A stretch of 64,000 nt of DNA, taken from NCBI RefSeq assembly GCF_024436055.1, contig NZ_JANFNH010000028.1, positions 1 to 64,000 of the forward strand, read 5' to 3'. A program made the position numbers and the translations under genes. How positions within the stretch are numbered: the stretch's first letter is position 1; every line of letters starts with the position of its first letter. Shown here one piece after another: positions 9,028-17,116 of this stretch. The notes beneath the pieces are model-generated. The model searched no databases and was not told the origin of the DNA. It saw only the letters and a program-made list of their open reading frames with translations. The stretch is from Streptantibioticus rubrisoli. Lineage in GTDB: Bacteria > Actinomycetota > Actinomycetes > Streptomycetales > Streptomycetaceae.

Positions 9028-9498
9028 CTAACCGCCGCACACGAACCAGCCCTTGCCTTGCACAGATTCGACAAGTCCAGCACCGCATAGATCGGCCAGC
9101 GCTTGCCGTGCCGTGCCGCGAGAGACGCCGTAGCGGGCCGTCAGCGTGGCCTCGCTGGGAAGAGCGGCACCCGCCGCCAGTTCCCCGCTCTCGATCGCCG
9201 ACCGGAGATCCGCGGCGATCTGGCGGTACTGCGGGGGCTTGGGCCGTGCCGGACCCGCTCCCTGCTCGTCCGCCGGGCGCACCACCCGCCCACGCCCCGG
9301 AAGAGACTCGATCAGCCCCTCGCTTTCGAGCTGCGCGAGCGCCCGCCGCAGGGTGTTGCGGACGACGCCGAACTCGGCCGACAGCGCGGCCTCGGAGGGC
9401 AGCAGCTCCCCCGGGCGTACGGCCCCTGAACGGATGCGTTCCCGCAGAGCGCTCGCGATCTTCGTGTACGCGCCCCATGCCGTCGATCTCGGACTCAC
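9028..9498 (-). CDS. KorSA-like GntR regulator with two winged-helix domains
   Basis: 156 residues consisting almost entirely of two GntR-type winged helices in tandem: residues about 8-70 (LRERIRSGAVRPGELLPSE) and about 92-156 (LRSAIESGELAAGAALPSE). Each repeats the I-x-S-G-x-L-x-x-G-x-x-LPSE pattern and the R-x-T-x-R-x-A-L helix. No ligand-binding domain follows. GTG 9498 is supported by GAGAGGA seven bases upstream. pSAM2 uses a GntR protein (KorSA) to silence transfer; this gene probably plays that part. The duplicated DNA-binding domain is unusual and would let a monomer contact a two-half-site operator. Confidence 0.82.
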   Translation of the reverse strand: MSPRSTAWGAYTKIASALRERIRSGAVRPGELLPSEAALSAEFGVVRNTLRRALAQLESEGLIESLPGRGRVVRPADEQGAGPARPKPPQYRQIAADLRSAIESGELAAGAALPSEATLTARYGVSRGTARQALADLCGAGLVESVQGKGWFVCGG

Positions 9499-9608
9499 GC
9501 TGTCCTCTCGTGGGTCGTTCGCGCTCGTTGAACCTGGTGCCGAGGCCATCGTCTCGGGTCTTGGTCTGGTCGTGTAGCCGCTGGTGCGTCCCGGCCACGT
9601 GCAGGCCC

Positions 9609-10049
9609 TCATTCGCCCACCACCTTCGTTCGAGCCGACAGCGGTCCGGGATACAGGTCGACGCATGGCGGGAGCAGACCGGACTTCCGATGCGGCAGAG
9701 GCAGAAAAAGCACCTGCCTTGCCGTCCATTCAACGTGCTTGTCCGCATGTGAGATTGAGAAGGAGAACGGCTTACCGTCCCGTAGGCGGTGGATGGACTC
9801 GTGGTGCCCGAGTGCAAGCCAGTCGTGGACTCGTTCCGTCTCCTCCGGGGAGAGCACGGAAACGAGGGTCCGGAGCGCGACGCGAACCCACCGAATGGCC
9901 TGCTCGGGCCTGGTCGCGTCGAACGAGGCCACCAAGTCCACACTGTGGTCCGTGGCACCGTAGAGAAGGCACTCGCACCAATAGCCGGGCCACGCGTACG
10001 CTCCGCGGCTGGTCACGCTCACTGCCGTGGGCTTCACTGTGACCGCCAT
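9609..10049 (-). CDS. conserved hypothetical element protein
   Basis: 146 residues beginning MAVTVKPTAVSVTSRGAYAW at ATG 10049, sixteen bases inside the end of the ATPase-fold gene, so translation is probably coupled. It has no recognised motif, signal or membrane segment; it is rich in Trp and His. The last 30 residues (PLPHRKSG...SARTKVV) recur, as DNA and protein, in a relict copy at 16818-17020 outside the element, showing that the gene belongs to a circulating element family. Function unknown. Confidence 0.6.
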   Translation of the reverse strand: MAVTVKPTAVSVTSRGAYAWPGYWCECLLYGATDHSVDLVASFDATRPEQAIRWVRVALRTLVSVLSPEETERVHDWLALGHHESIHRLRDGKPFSFSISHADKHVEWTARQVLFLPLPHRKSGLLPPCVDLYPGPLSARTKVVGE

Positions 10050-10495
10050 TCCACGCGGCACTTCGTGTCCACCTCGCACCACACGCACTTGCCGTGGTTG
10101 GTGAGGTAGCTGCCCCAGCTCATCGTCAGCGCTTCGACGATCCGCAGTCCACGACCGCTTTCGTGGTCGGGACGTGCTGTGCGCGGCGTCGGCCGTCGCC
10201 GCTTCCCATCGTTCACTTCGAGGCGTAGCACAGCCCCCTGGGCCAACAGACGAACGCTGATCGGCGCGTCGCAAGAGGGCTGCGCATGGACCACCGAGTT
10301 GGTCACGAGCTCCGATGTGACCAACTCCAGGGTGCCCGTGTGGGCCTGGTACCCGCGCGCCGTCAGCGCGAGTCTCGCGAACTGACGAGCGAGAGGTACG
10401 GAAGCCGGGGCATTGTCGAGGACCAGGTAGGCAAGCAACTCATCGTGGTCCGGGTGCCCTTGGGCGGCCAGAGGCCGACTTGGGGAACTGCTCAC
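10034..10495 (-). CDS. RsbW-like ATP-binding (HATPase_c) protein
   Basis: 153 residues of the GHKL anti-sigma-kinase type common in Streptomyces. N-box residues ELVTSELVTNSVVHA (about 62-76) and a G-box (HESGRGLRIVEALTMSWG, about 112-129) are present. Such proteins bind ATP and can phosphorylate or sequester a partner protein. No anti-anti-sigma partner is adjacent; the following gene (9609-10049) is coupled and could be the partner. GTG 10495 has GAGGT upstream. Role in the element is unknown. Confidence 0.85.
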   Translation of the reverse strand: MSSSPSRPLAAQGHPDHDELLAYLVLDNAPASVPLARQFARLALTARGYQAHTGTLELVTSELVTNSVVHAQPSCDAPISVRLLAQGAVLRLEVNDGKRRRPTPRTARPDHESGRGLRIVEALTMSWGSYLTNHGKCVWCEVDTKCRVEWRSQ

Positions 10496-10643
10496 AGGGG
10501 TACCTCACAGGTTGAGGCTGTCGCCAACAGGCTCTGCATGTGCAGGAGTCTTCTGACGGCGGACCTGCTCAAGTACCGCGTTCTAGGGACGTCTTGGGAC
10601 GTCTTCGCTACATTGGAAACGTCCCTCCGGGCGGGAGCAGCCA

Positions 10644-11378
10644 ATGAACTACGCCCTGAAGCAGGCGTTTTCGCGTGCCGGTCTGGACGTCGTCAACGTG
10701 GCGGCACGGTGCGAGGTAGACCCCAAGACAGTGAGCCGCTGGCTAGGCGGCCGAGTGCCGCACGCTCGTCACCGTAGGCGTGTCAGTGAGCTGGTCGGCG
10801 TACAGGAGCCCGAGCTATGGCCAGATGCTGGCCGACGCCGCCAACCACGCTCCCTGGGCCCAGAAATCCAAGCGATCTACCCCCACCGCTGGATGGTCCC
10901 CCAGGAAGTCTGGCGCACATTCTTCGCTCGCGCAGAGCATGAGATCGGCGTCCTGGTCTACAGCGGACTTTTCCTCGTAGAGGACGCCGCCATCCTCCGT
11001 ATCTGGGCGGGCAAAGCAGCGGCAGGAGTCAGGGTGCGCCTGCTTCTGGGCGACCCAGACAGCGACTACGTCACCACCCGCGGCGGCGAAGAAGGCATTG
11101 GTGACGCTATGGCGGCACGCATACGAAATTCCTGTGTTCTACTGCACCCTCTAAGTCATGCGCCGAACGTTGTAATTCGTAAGCACAGCACGACTCTCTA
11201 TAATTCGATCTTCTGTGTCGATGATGAGATATTGATCAACGCGCATGTCTACGGGCAGCCTGCATCTCTCTCCCCAGTGGTGCACCTCAACGCGACAGGC
11301 AAGGCAGCGATAGTCAACGCCTATGAGGCAAGCTTCCAAAGGGTATGGCAAGAAGCGGGACCGATAGATTGGCTATAA
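10644..11378 (+). CDS. XRE-type HTH regulator with PLD-like (DUF5919-type) domain, copy B
   Basis: 244 residues with the same architecture as 7176-7985: HTH (VAARCEVDPKTVSRWLGGR), YPHRWMVP, AEHEIGVLVYSGLFL, LLLGDPDS, then STTLYNS...DDEILINAHVYG. Roughly half of positions match copy A through the C-terminal domain and fewer in the HTH, so the two probably sense something similar but bind different operators. ATG 10644 follows GGGAG. It diverges from the ATPase-fold gene. The third quarter of the gene has noticeably more A/T than the first half. Confidence 0.78.
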   Translation: MNYALKQAFSRAGLDVVNVAARCEVDPKTVSRWLGGRVPHARHRRRVSELVGVQEPELWPDAGRRRQPRSLGPEIQAIYPHRWMVPQEVWRTFFARAEHEIGVLVYSGLFLVEDAAILRIWAGKAAAGVRVRLLLGDPDSDYVTTRGGEEGIGDAMAARIRNSCVLLHPLSHAPNVVIRKHSTTLYNSIFCVDDEILINAHVYGQPASLSPVVHLNATGKAAIVNAYEASFQRVWQEAGPIDWL

Positions 11379-11812
11379 AGCGAGATCCGCCCCGGCTGGC
11401 CGCGCCCGGCGGCTGCGGGCAAGAAGGTGGGAGAAACCCTTTGTGGCTGAGGCGGTCGGCTCCACGACTTTTAGGCAGCCACTTTGGGGCAGAGTCTCTA
11501 AGATCACGGTTCCAACGTCGTGCTTTACCGGGGAGGTCCACAGACTGCCCTACGCGCCGGAAGCTTACGGGTCCATGATCACTCGCGCCAAAGCGGCTCC
11601 AGCCCAAAGCCGCTCCGTAAGTTGTTCGGCTGTCCGGGAGAGTCGGGTGTGGCTCTAAAGCCGCTTGCCCTCGGTGGCTCCGGCGGAGTGGCCGCCCGGC
11701 TCTCCGGGACGCCCGGCCGCCGATTGAGATGTGCGCATTGGTCGCTGTTTACGGAGCTGACGGCGGGTGTCCTCCGGACGAATGGATACTGCCCGACGGT
11801 GAGGAGATGCCC
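11379..11812. other. intergenic stretch, no gene seen
   Basis: About 430 bases between regulator copy B and the IS110 fragment. Short open frames here have no family features. It contains locally repeated GC-rich words (AAGCGGCTCC, AAAGCCGCT) and probably includes the left flank of the IS110 remnant. Confidence 0.4.
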
Positions 11813-12019
11813 ATGGCCGATCGACCAGCCCGTCTCTGGGTCGGTATCGACGCCGGTAAAGCCCATCACTGGATGACCGCCATCGATGCCACCGGGGCAA
11901 CGATCTGGAGCCGGAAAGTCCCCAACGACGAAAGCGAGATCCTGAGCGCGCTCGGCGAGATCCTGGCCTTGGCGGAAGAAGTGTGCTGGGCCGTGGGTCG
12001 CCTACCAGCGCCGCGGTAG
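11813..12019 (+). pseudogene. IS110-family transposase, N-terminal fragment
   Basis: ATG 11813 behind GAGGAG opens with LWVGIDAGKAHHWMTAID, the first catalytic Asp region of IS110-type (DEDD, RuvC-like) transposases, and continues to EEVCWAVG. After about 62 residues the similarity stops and the frame closes at 12019, where a full transposase would run about 400 residues. The break is next to the 3' end of the Mrr-STAND gene, so insertion of that cargo or a deletion removed the rest. It is not functional. Confidence 0.8.
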
Positions 12020-12025
12020 ATCGCG

Positions 12026-14281
12026 TCAACCTGAATCATCAGCCCGAAGCGAACCCATCATGTCCGCAACATCTCTCATCTCCTGAATATAGCTCATCCC
12101 GGAATCAGATCCCGATAGCTCACGCCTGCCGTAATCACCTCCGTCCTCATCAAGGTCCGCCACCTTATCTACCGCTTCACCATAGCCGGGGAAAGTTCGC
12201 TCCGGATCCTTATATTCATTCGCGAAAGCCAAGACCCCTTCCATTACCGAGTGATCAATCATCGAGTCAGGCCCCTCCTCTGCCCATGCCGCAATCGCAT
12301 CCTCGGCGTATCTCTGCATATGCTCCTCGACGTCTAGAATTGCCGAATTCGGAAAAATATCGGAGTCGCTCTCAAGGAAGCTTTTAGCAGATTCCATCAA
12401 GTCCCAGGACGACAAATCTCCCGTGATCCATTCAACCGCCATATCGACAGCGTCCGGGAGGGCGTTACGCAATGACTCCCGATCCGACTCATTCAAAAAC
12501 TGGATAATATCGATAACATCCTGTGGATCGTATGCGTCGAGAATGGCTTCGTCTTCAACGATCGCCTTTCGCGCACACTCTAGGATCGGTTCAGAGGCGA
12601 GGACTTCACCAAGGTGCAGATACATCCTCGCACGTTGCGCTGGATCGGTGCTCGTGTTTACACCGTCACTACGTAGACCCTGTGAGTCAAATGCCTTCAG
12701 CACTACACTTTCGACGATCTTCAAATTCTGCTTGAAGAACCGAAGAACTGCTTCTTGTTGATTAGCCATCACCAAGAGAGCCTCGATCTGCTCAAAATGA
12801 GAGAAGCACTTGACGAGCTGAAGGAAACTCGAGCGATCCTCAAATAGGTATTCTCGCATGAAGTCGCGAACGGATGGATTATGGAAGGCCAGGAAGATTC
12901 TATCGGATTTTCGATAGGTCCTTAACATTGTTCCGTCAAGCATGGCGAGAGAGGTTCGCAGATCTCTAGAACTTCGCCCCAAGGAAGTCCAGAGATCCTG
13001 CATATCCCCCAGGTAAACGCCGCCCATAAACGAGTAAGTGAGCGCCAGAAGTTGAACGTCAGGGTCTTTCAGTTGATGACTCACTATATGGGACCACACG
13101 CTTCGAGGGTCTCCGAGATTCTCCAGGATACGTCCCCCGATATCCTCATCGGCGGACGGGAAGCTATCCGCTTCGGCAATAGTTGCTGCCACCACGCGGG
13201 GATTGAAGTTCTGATGCTGAATAATTGGTCGATATACTGCAGGATCCGCAAAGGTTGACTTTATATCATCGCTGAGCCCGGATGCATAGACGTGATTATA
13301 GAGAATGGTTCCTCTGGCGCGATACGTGTAATCCGCCATGTCGACAACACAGGTCTGCAGATCGAAGCGGTGCCTATGGAGCTTTTCGTATCGCTGGCGC
13401 GCTTGAGCGAGAATATACTCACGCGTCGTGAGGACAAACCGCTTGTTACGAGACTTTTCAATCCTGCCCATAAAGGCAATAAGGCGGCTGTCTTCATTTT
13501 TTCCGAGCTTCTCTTCTAGAGTTGTCTGCCCTAGAAAATCGTCATAGTAGTAGATCTGCGCAACTTTGTCGTCCCAGAGAGAGTTCGCTTCCTCAAGATC
13601 CGCAGATATCTCGACTAGCTCATATCCTTCGCTCACATAGCCAGCACAGAGAACTTGCGCCAAGGTTGTCTTACCGATACCAGGGATCCCCGCTATGACG
13701 CACGTGTGCCGCGTCTCCAGAAGGTCCACAGCCCTGCCGTAGCTCTCGTTAGGCGCATATGTTCGCAGCGTGGAATCCAACTCTTCTGCGAGTTGCTGAG
13801 AGCGCGTCAAAACACTTTTGGACAGCAGTGCAGACAAGACCGAAGCACTGGTCAGCCATAGGCGGACATGACGCCTGACAACACTTTCATGTTTGCGGAG
13901 CAGTGCATTTATTTCCGTGATGCCGTAGATGTCGCTCGGCGTCTTCACGTATGGTGACAGGATATTGTATATCTTATCCTTGGCGCCCTTCGTCAACTCT
14001 ACGGAAGTGGCTAGGATATATCTATCCGGTTGCAGCCTTTGCACTTTCGGGAGTTCGGAATCCTTGATGCGCTCTATCAGCTTTGAGCGCGGCGAGCGGA
14101 CCCAGTGCTTACATTGGACCACTAGGTGAGTATTGCCTGCATGGAGATAGCGTAGATCGACTCCAGAATCGGCGCCAGGTGAGAATATTTCAAGCCTCAA
14201 CCCGTACTCTGCCTCGAAAATGTCCTTGCAGACAGCCTCGAAATCGAAGTCCGTTAGCCTAGTTAGATCGAAGTTCTCCAT
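12026..14281 (-). CDS. Mrr-like nuclease fused to STAND NTPase (candidate phage defence)
   Basis: 751 residues. Residues 1-130 fit an Mrr-type PD-(D/E)xK endonuclease: DFEAVCKDIF, SGVD (Asp42) and VVQCKHW (Gln56, Lys58). A STAND-type NTPase follows, with Walker A GIPGIGKTT (198-206) and IYYYDDFLGQ (243-252), the pattern seen in the nSTAND3 group. The rest is helical with no metal-dependent or membrane motif, as in a sensor or effector-control region. Such nuclease-STAND fusions are typical of anti-phage systems, where the C-terminal part senses a phage component and triggers DNA cleavage. GC content is visibly lower than in the flanks and codon use is mixed, which indicates transfer. ATG 14281 has GGGAG close upstream. 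It stands alone as element cargo. Confidence 0.82.
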   Translation of the reverse strand: MENFDLTRLTDFDFEAVCKDIFEAEYGLRLEIFSPGADSGVDLRYLHAGNTHLVVQCKHWVRSPRSKLIERIKDSELPKVQRLQPDRYILATSVELTKGAKDKIYNILSPYVKTPSDIYGITEINALLRKHESVVRRHVRLWLTSASVLSALLSKSVLTRSQQLAEELDSTLRTYAPNESYGRAVDLLETRHTCVIAGIPGIGKTTLAQVLCAGYVSEGYELVEISADLEEANSLWDDKVAQIYYYDDFLGQTTLEEKLGKNEDSRLIAFMGRIEKSRNKRFVLTTREYILAQARQRYEKLHRHRFDLQTCVVDMADYTYRARGTILYNHVYASGLSDDIKSTFADPAVYRPIIQHQNFNPRVVAATIAEADSFPSADEDIGGRILENLGDPRSVWSHIVSHQLKDPDVQLLALTYSFMGGVYLGDMQDLWTSLGRSSRDLRTSLAMLDGTMLRTYRKSDRIFLAFHNPSVRDFMREYLFEDRSSFLQLVKCFSHFEQIEALLVMANQQEAVLRFFKQNLKIVESVVLKAFDSQGLRSDGVNTSTDPAQRARMYLHLGEVLASEPILECARKAIVEDEAILDAYDPQDVIDIIQFLNESDRESLRNALPDAVDMAVEWITGDLSSWDLMESAKSFLESDSDIFPNSAILDVEEHMQRYAEDAIAAWAEEGPDSMIDHSVMEGVLAFANEYKDPERTFPGYGEAVDKVADLDEDGGDYGRRELSGSDSGMSYIQEMRDVADMMGSLRADDSG

Positions 14282-14817
14282 AACTCCCGTCCCCTGCTGG
14301 CGTTCCTCGTATTATGGACTGACACCGTGACAGTTCACCCAGAGATGCGCGAAGTCTGCCGCGAGTTGTCTGGACGGGGGACTTCGCGAGCAGCTAGCGC
14401 TCTCTAGGCCGGAACGCCCTCCCGGCCTGTCCTGGGGCCGTGGAAGGGCGCTCAACGATGATCAACGCCGACAGATACCGACAGCTCAGCAGCAGGTCAG
14501 GACGTTGATCGATTAGGCGGACGCAGGTCGCGGCCGCCGTTGATCCGTTGTGGCTGTACAGCAGCGAAGGCGCTAGGCAGAGCCAGCCCCCTGGATCGAA
14601 CCTGCAAAGCGGTGCTCGGTCGCGCTTGCGCTGGCACTCGCTAGTCGCTGATCGAAGCAATGAGGCGGATGCCTGCAAGTAGGCACCCGCCCCGGCAGCC
14701 TCCGTTGCAAGATCAGTAGCAGTACACCCCTGTCCAGCGGTGCCCACCACTGTCCGCCCCTTGGGCTGACCAGCGCAGATGGACACCGCCGGACGTCGCC
14801 GGACTACGTCCGGCTTG
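14282..14817. other. right-end intergenic region of the element
   Basis: About 535 bases with no supported gene. Just inside the core, CCGGACGT (14789-14796) and ACGTCCGG (14806-14813) form an inverted repeat that could be an integrase or excisionase arm site. The rest shows nothing I can assign. Confidence 0.4.
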
Positions 14818-14861
14818 CTCGTAATGCGTAGGTCAAGGGTTCGATTCCCTTAGGCGGCTCC
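14818..14861 (+). repeat. attR core (44-bp direct repeat, right copy)
   Basis: Identical to 2633-2676. It holds only the 3' half of tRNA-Thr (anticodon loop onward), so it is not a tRNA gene. It is followed at once by what looks like the original host terminator of the tRNA. Confidence 0.95.
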
Positions 14862-14865
14862 CTGG

Positions 14866-14900
14866 AAGACCAGGTCAGACAGTTTCTGACCTGGTCTTTT
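14866..14900 (+). terminator. displaced host terminator of tRNA-Thr
   Basis: GACCAGGTCAGA (14868-14879) pairs exactly with TCTGACCTGGTC (14885-14896) around a 5-nt loop, followed by TTTT. AA/TT extend the stem. It lies 5 to 7 bases beyond attR, the place the tRNA terminator would have occupied before integration. Confidence 0.8.
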
Positions 14901-15226
14901 GCTTATCCTGCAGCGCTTTCGGGAAAGGTGGCCGCGCATCAAGCCGTGCCACGGAACCCAAGGGGAGCGCGAGGGGGAGCGCGTCAGCGCACGCGCTGGG
15001 TGCTGGAAGGCCTACTCATGGGCCAAGAGTCGGGTGTTTGGTCGGTGTCGATCTTCGAAGCGCTCGTCCTCGCGCCACGCTGTGGACCCGGACGTCGTGA
15101 GACGGCTCGCCCAGGCTCATCCGCGAGAGCCCAAAAAAAATCGGACGGTGATGTCGAGAACCCGTGACCGGCTCCGTCTCCGAGGTGAAGCGGCCACAAT
15201 GGATCGCACCAGCGAGGAGAAACACG
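14901..15226. other. intergenic, no gene seen
   Basis: About 325 bases between the tRNA terminator and the DGPF gene. Open frames here have no family signal. It should hold the promoter of the DGPF-sigma operon, but I cannot point to one. Confidence 0.4.
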
Positions 15227-15634
15227 ATGGCCAAGTACTTGCTGCTCAAGCACTACCGCGGCGCCCCGGCTCCGGTTAACGACGTGCCGATGGATCAGTG
15301 GACGCCGGAGGAGATCTCGGCGCACATGCAGTACATGCGGGACTTCGCGGCCCGGCTCCAGAAGACCGGCGAGTTCGTCGACAGCCAGGCGCTCGCCCCC
15401 GAGGGCACGTTCGTGCGGTACGACGGTGAGGGGCGCCAGCCGGTCACCGACGGCCCGTTCGCCGAGACCAAGGACCTCATCGCCGGCTGGATGGTGATCG
15501 ACGTCGACAGTTACGAGCGCGCCCTTGAGTTGGCGGGGGAGTTGTCGGCCGCCCCCGGCGCGGGCGGCAAGCCGATCCACGAGTGGCTTGAGCTGCGCCC
15601 GTTCCTGGGCTGCCCGCCCACGATCACGGAGTGA
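15227..15634 (+). CDS. YCII/DGPF-domain protein
   Basis: 135 residues with the defining motif VTDGPFAETKDLIAGW (about 73-88) of the YCII-related DGPF family. ATG 15227 follows GAGGAG at good spacing. Its stop overlaps the GTG of the sigma gene by four bases, so the two are coupled. DGPF proteins are the constant partners of ECF42-type sigma factors. Their biochemical role is unsettled, and the pair is thought to form a stress-linked regulatory unit. Confidence 0.9.
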   Translation: MAKYLLLKHYRGAPAPVNDVPMDQWTPEEISAHMQYMRDFAARLQKTGEFVDSQALAPEGTFVRYDGEGRQPVTDGPFAETKDLIAGWMVIDVDSYERALELAGELSAAPGAGGKPIHEWLELRPFLGCPPTITE

Positions 15635-16818
15635 CCCCGCCGATGGATGAGGCCCTGCTCCGAAGCCTCACCCCGAAGGTGCTCGGGATCCTCGTCCGCC
15701 GCGGAGCCGACTTCGCGGCGGCCGAGGACGCCGTGCAGGACGCGCTGGTCGAGGCGCTCCGCGTGTGGCCGGCCGACCCCTCCGCGAGCTCTTCGAGCAG
15801 CGGATACCCCATGCGGGATCCCAAGGGCTGGCTGGTCACCGTGGCCTGGCGCAAGTTCATCGACGCGGCCCGGTCGGACGCCGCACGCCGCCGCCGTGAG
15901 AGCCTCGTCGAGGAGGAGCCGGTGCCCGGACCCGCGCCCGCGTCGGACGACACGCTCCAGCTCTACTTCCTGTGCGCCCACCCGTCGCTGACGCCCTCGT
16001 CCGCGGTCGCACTCACGCTGCGCGCCGTCGGCGGGCTGACCACCCGCCAGATCGCCCAGGCCTACCTGGTGCCCGAGGCCACCATGGCGCAGCGGATCAG
16101 CCGGGCCAAACGCACCGTGGCTGGCGCGCGGTTCGACCAGCCCGGCGACGTCGCCACCGTGCTGCGCGTCCTCTACCTGGTCTTCAACGAGGGCTATTCC
16201 GGCGATGTCGACCTCGCCGCCGAGGCCATCCGGCTCACCCGGCAGCTCGCCGCCCGGGTCGACGACCCCGAGGTGGCGGGGCTGCTCGCCCTCATGCTGC
16301 TCCACCATGCCCGGCGCGCCGCCCGGACCGCGCCTGACGGCAGCCTGGTACCGCTCGCCGAGCAGGACCGCGGCCGGTGGGACACCGAGTCGATCGCCGA
16401 GGGCGTCGGGATCCTGCAGGCGGCTCTCGCTCGCGACCGGCTGGGCGAGTTCCAGGCCCAGGCCGCCATCGCGGCACTCCACGCTGACGCGCCCACCGCC
16501 GAGGAGACCGACTGGGTGCAGATCGTCGAGTGGTACGACGAACTCACGCGGCTGACCGACAACCCGGTCGTCCGGCTCAACCGCGCAGTCGCCGTCGGCG
16601 AGGCCGACGGACCGCGCGCGGGCCTGGCGGCACTCGCGGCGCTGGACGCCTCCCTGCCCCGCCACGCAGCGGTGGCGGCGTACCTCCACGAGCGTGACGG
16701 CGACCTGGCGACGGCGGCACGGCTGTACGCCGAGGCGGCCCAAAAGGCACCCAACCTCGCCGAGCGCGACCACCTGACGCGCCAGGCAGCCCGGCTCAAC
16801 GCCCATCGAAGTCACTGA
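15631..16818 (+). CDS. ECF42-type RNA polymerase sigma factor with long C-terminal extension
   Basis: 395 residues. Sigma-2 (ILVRRGADFAAAEDAVQDAL) lies in the first 80 and sigma-4 (TTRQIAQAYLVPEATMAQRISRA) at about 130-160. An extension of about 220 residues contains helical repeats (NEGYSGDVDLAAEAIRLTR, LNRAVAVGEADGP), the hallmark of the ECF42 group. This group lacks a classical anti-sigma factor; the extension and the DGPF partner replace it. The start is GTG 15631 in the overlap with the DGPF gene, or ATG 15643. Targets probably include this operon. Confidence 0.9.
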   Translation: MTPPMDEALLRSLTPKVLGILVRRGADFAAAEDAVQDALVEALRVWPADPSASSSSSGYPMRDPKGWLVTVAWRKFIDAARSDAARRRRESLVEEEPVPGPAPASDDTLQLYFLCAHPSLTPSSAVALTLRAVGGLTTRQIAQAYLVPEATMAQRISRAKRTVAGARFDQPGDVATVLRVLYLVFNEGYSGDVDLAAEAIRLTRQLAARVDDPEVAGLLALMLLHHARRAARTAPDGSLVPLAEQDRGRWDTESIAEGVGILQAALARDRLGEFQAQAAIAALHADAPTAEETDWVQIVEWYDELTRLTDNPVVRLNRAVAVGEADGPRAGLAALAALDASLPRHAAVAAYLHERDGDLATAARLYAEAAQKAPNLAERDHLTRQAARLNAHRSH

Positions 16819-17020
16819 CGAACCTGGTGTGGAGGCCATCGTGTCGGGCCTTGGCCTGGCCATGAAGCCAAGTCATGTAGCCATGTGGCCACTACTGCCT
16901 CCCGGCAACGTGCGGGGTCTCCATCGCCCACCACCCTCGTTCGAGCCGACAGCGGCGCGGGATGGAGGTCGACGCAATCGGGAAGCGGACCGGACCTTCG
17001 GTGCGGCAGAGGTAGAAAGG
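16818..17020. repeat. relict copy of element DNA
   Basis: This stretch closely matches 9528-9712 inside the integrative element: GAACCTGGTG, GAGGCCATCGT, CGTTCGAGCCGACAGCGG and GGTCGACGCA recur in order with small gaps. On the minus strand it encodes LPLPHRRSG...SARTRVV, the tail of the 146-residue element protein. No start or full gene remains. It is a decayed fragment lying outside the present element. Confidence 0.75.
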
Positions 17021-17051
17021 CCGCGCGGTCATGGCACACTCTGGAAGGGTA

Positions 17052-17079
17052 AGAACTTCTACATGATCGTAGAAGTTCT
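17052..17079 (+). promoter_or_regulatory. BlaI-type operator dyad
   Basis: AGAACTTCTAC (17052-17062) and GTAGAAGTTCT (17069-17079) are perfect inverted 11-mers around a 6-bp centre, 38 bases before the BlaI-like gene. The inner CTAC/GTAG core resembles the TACT/AGTA-type operators of BlaI and MecI. It is probably the autoregulatory site. Confidence 0.75.
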
Positions 17080-17116
17080 ATGGGCTGTAGACCATGAACG
17101 GAAGGTCGACCAACCG

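Larger units (their letters stand above)
2633..14861. mobile_element. AICE/pSAM2-type integrative element in tRNA-Thr
   Basis: About 12.2 kb bounded by perfect 44-bp direct repeats, the left one being the 3' half of tRNA-Thr. Cargo order is int, xis, traB-like translocase and Spd-like membrane genes (minus strand), HTH regulator and NUDIX (plus), then HD, GntR, a small hypothetical and an ATPase-fold gene (minus), a second HTH regulator, an IS110 fragment and an Mrr-STAND NTPase. The int-xis-TraB-Spd-NUDIX-GntR set is the pSAM2 toolkit for site-specific integration and conjugal transfer of double-stranded DNA. No RepSA, RepAM or prim-pol replication gene is visible; xis and traB are only about 107 bases apart where rep often sits. 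The NTPase gene is clearly lower in GC than its surroundings. Confidence 0.9.

Noticed and set aside
14394-14786. 130-codon minus-strand frame near attR
   Set aside because: No ribosome site, no family features, and mixed composition. Treated as intergenic.
14818-14861. Second tRNA gene
   Set aside because: Only the 3' half of tRNA-Thr is present; the acceptor 5' strand and D-arm are missing. It is the attR repeat.
15511-16863. 450-codon antisense frame over the ECF sigma gene
   Set aside because: Low-complexity Gly/Arg/Val sequence with no family motif; the plus-strand sigma domains explain the region.
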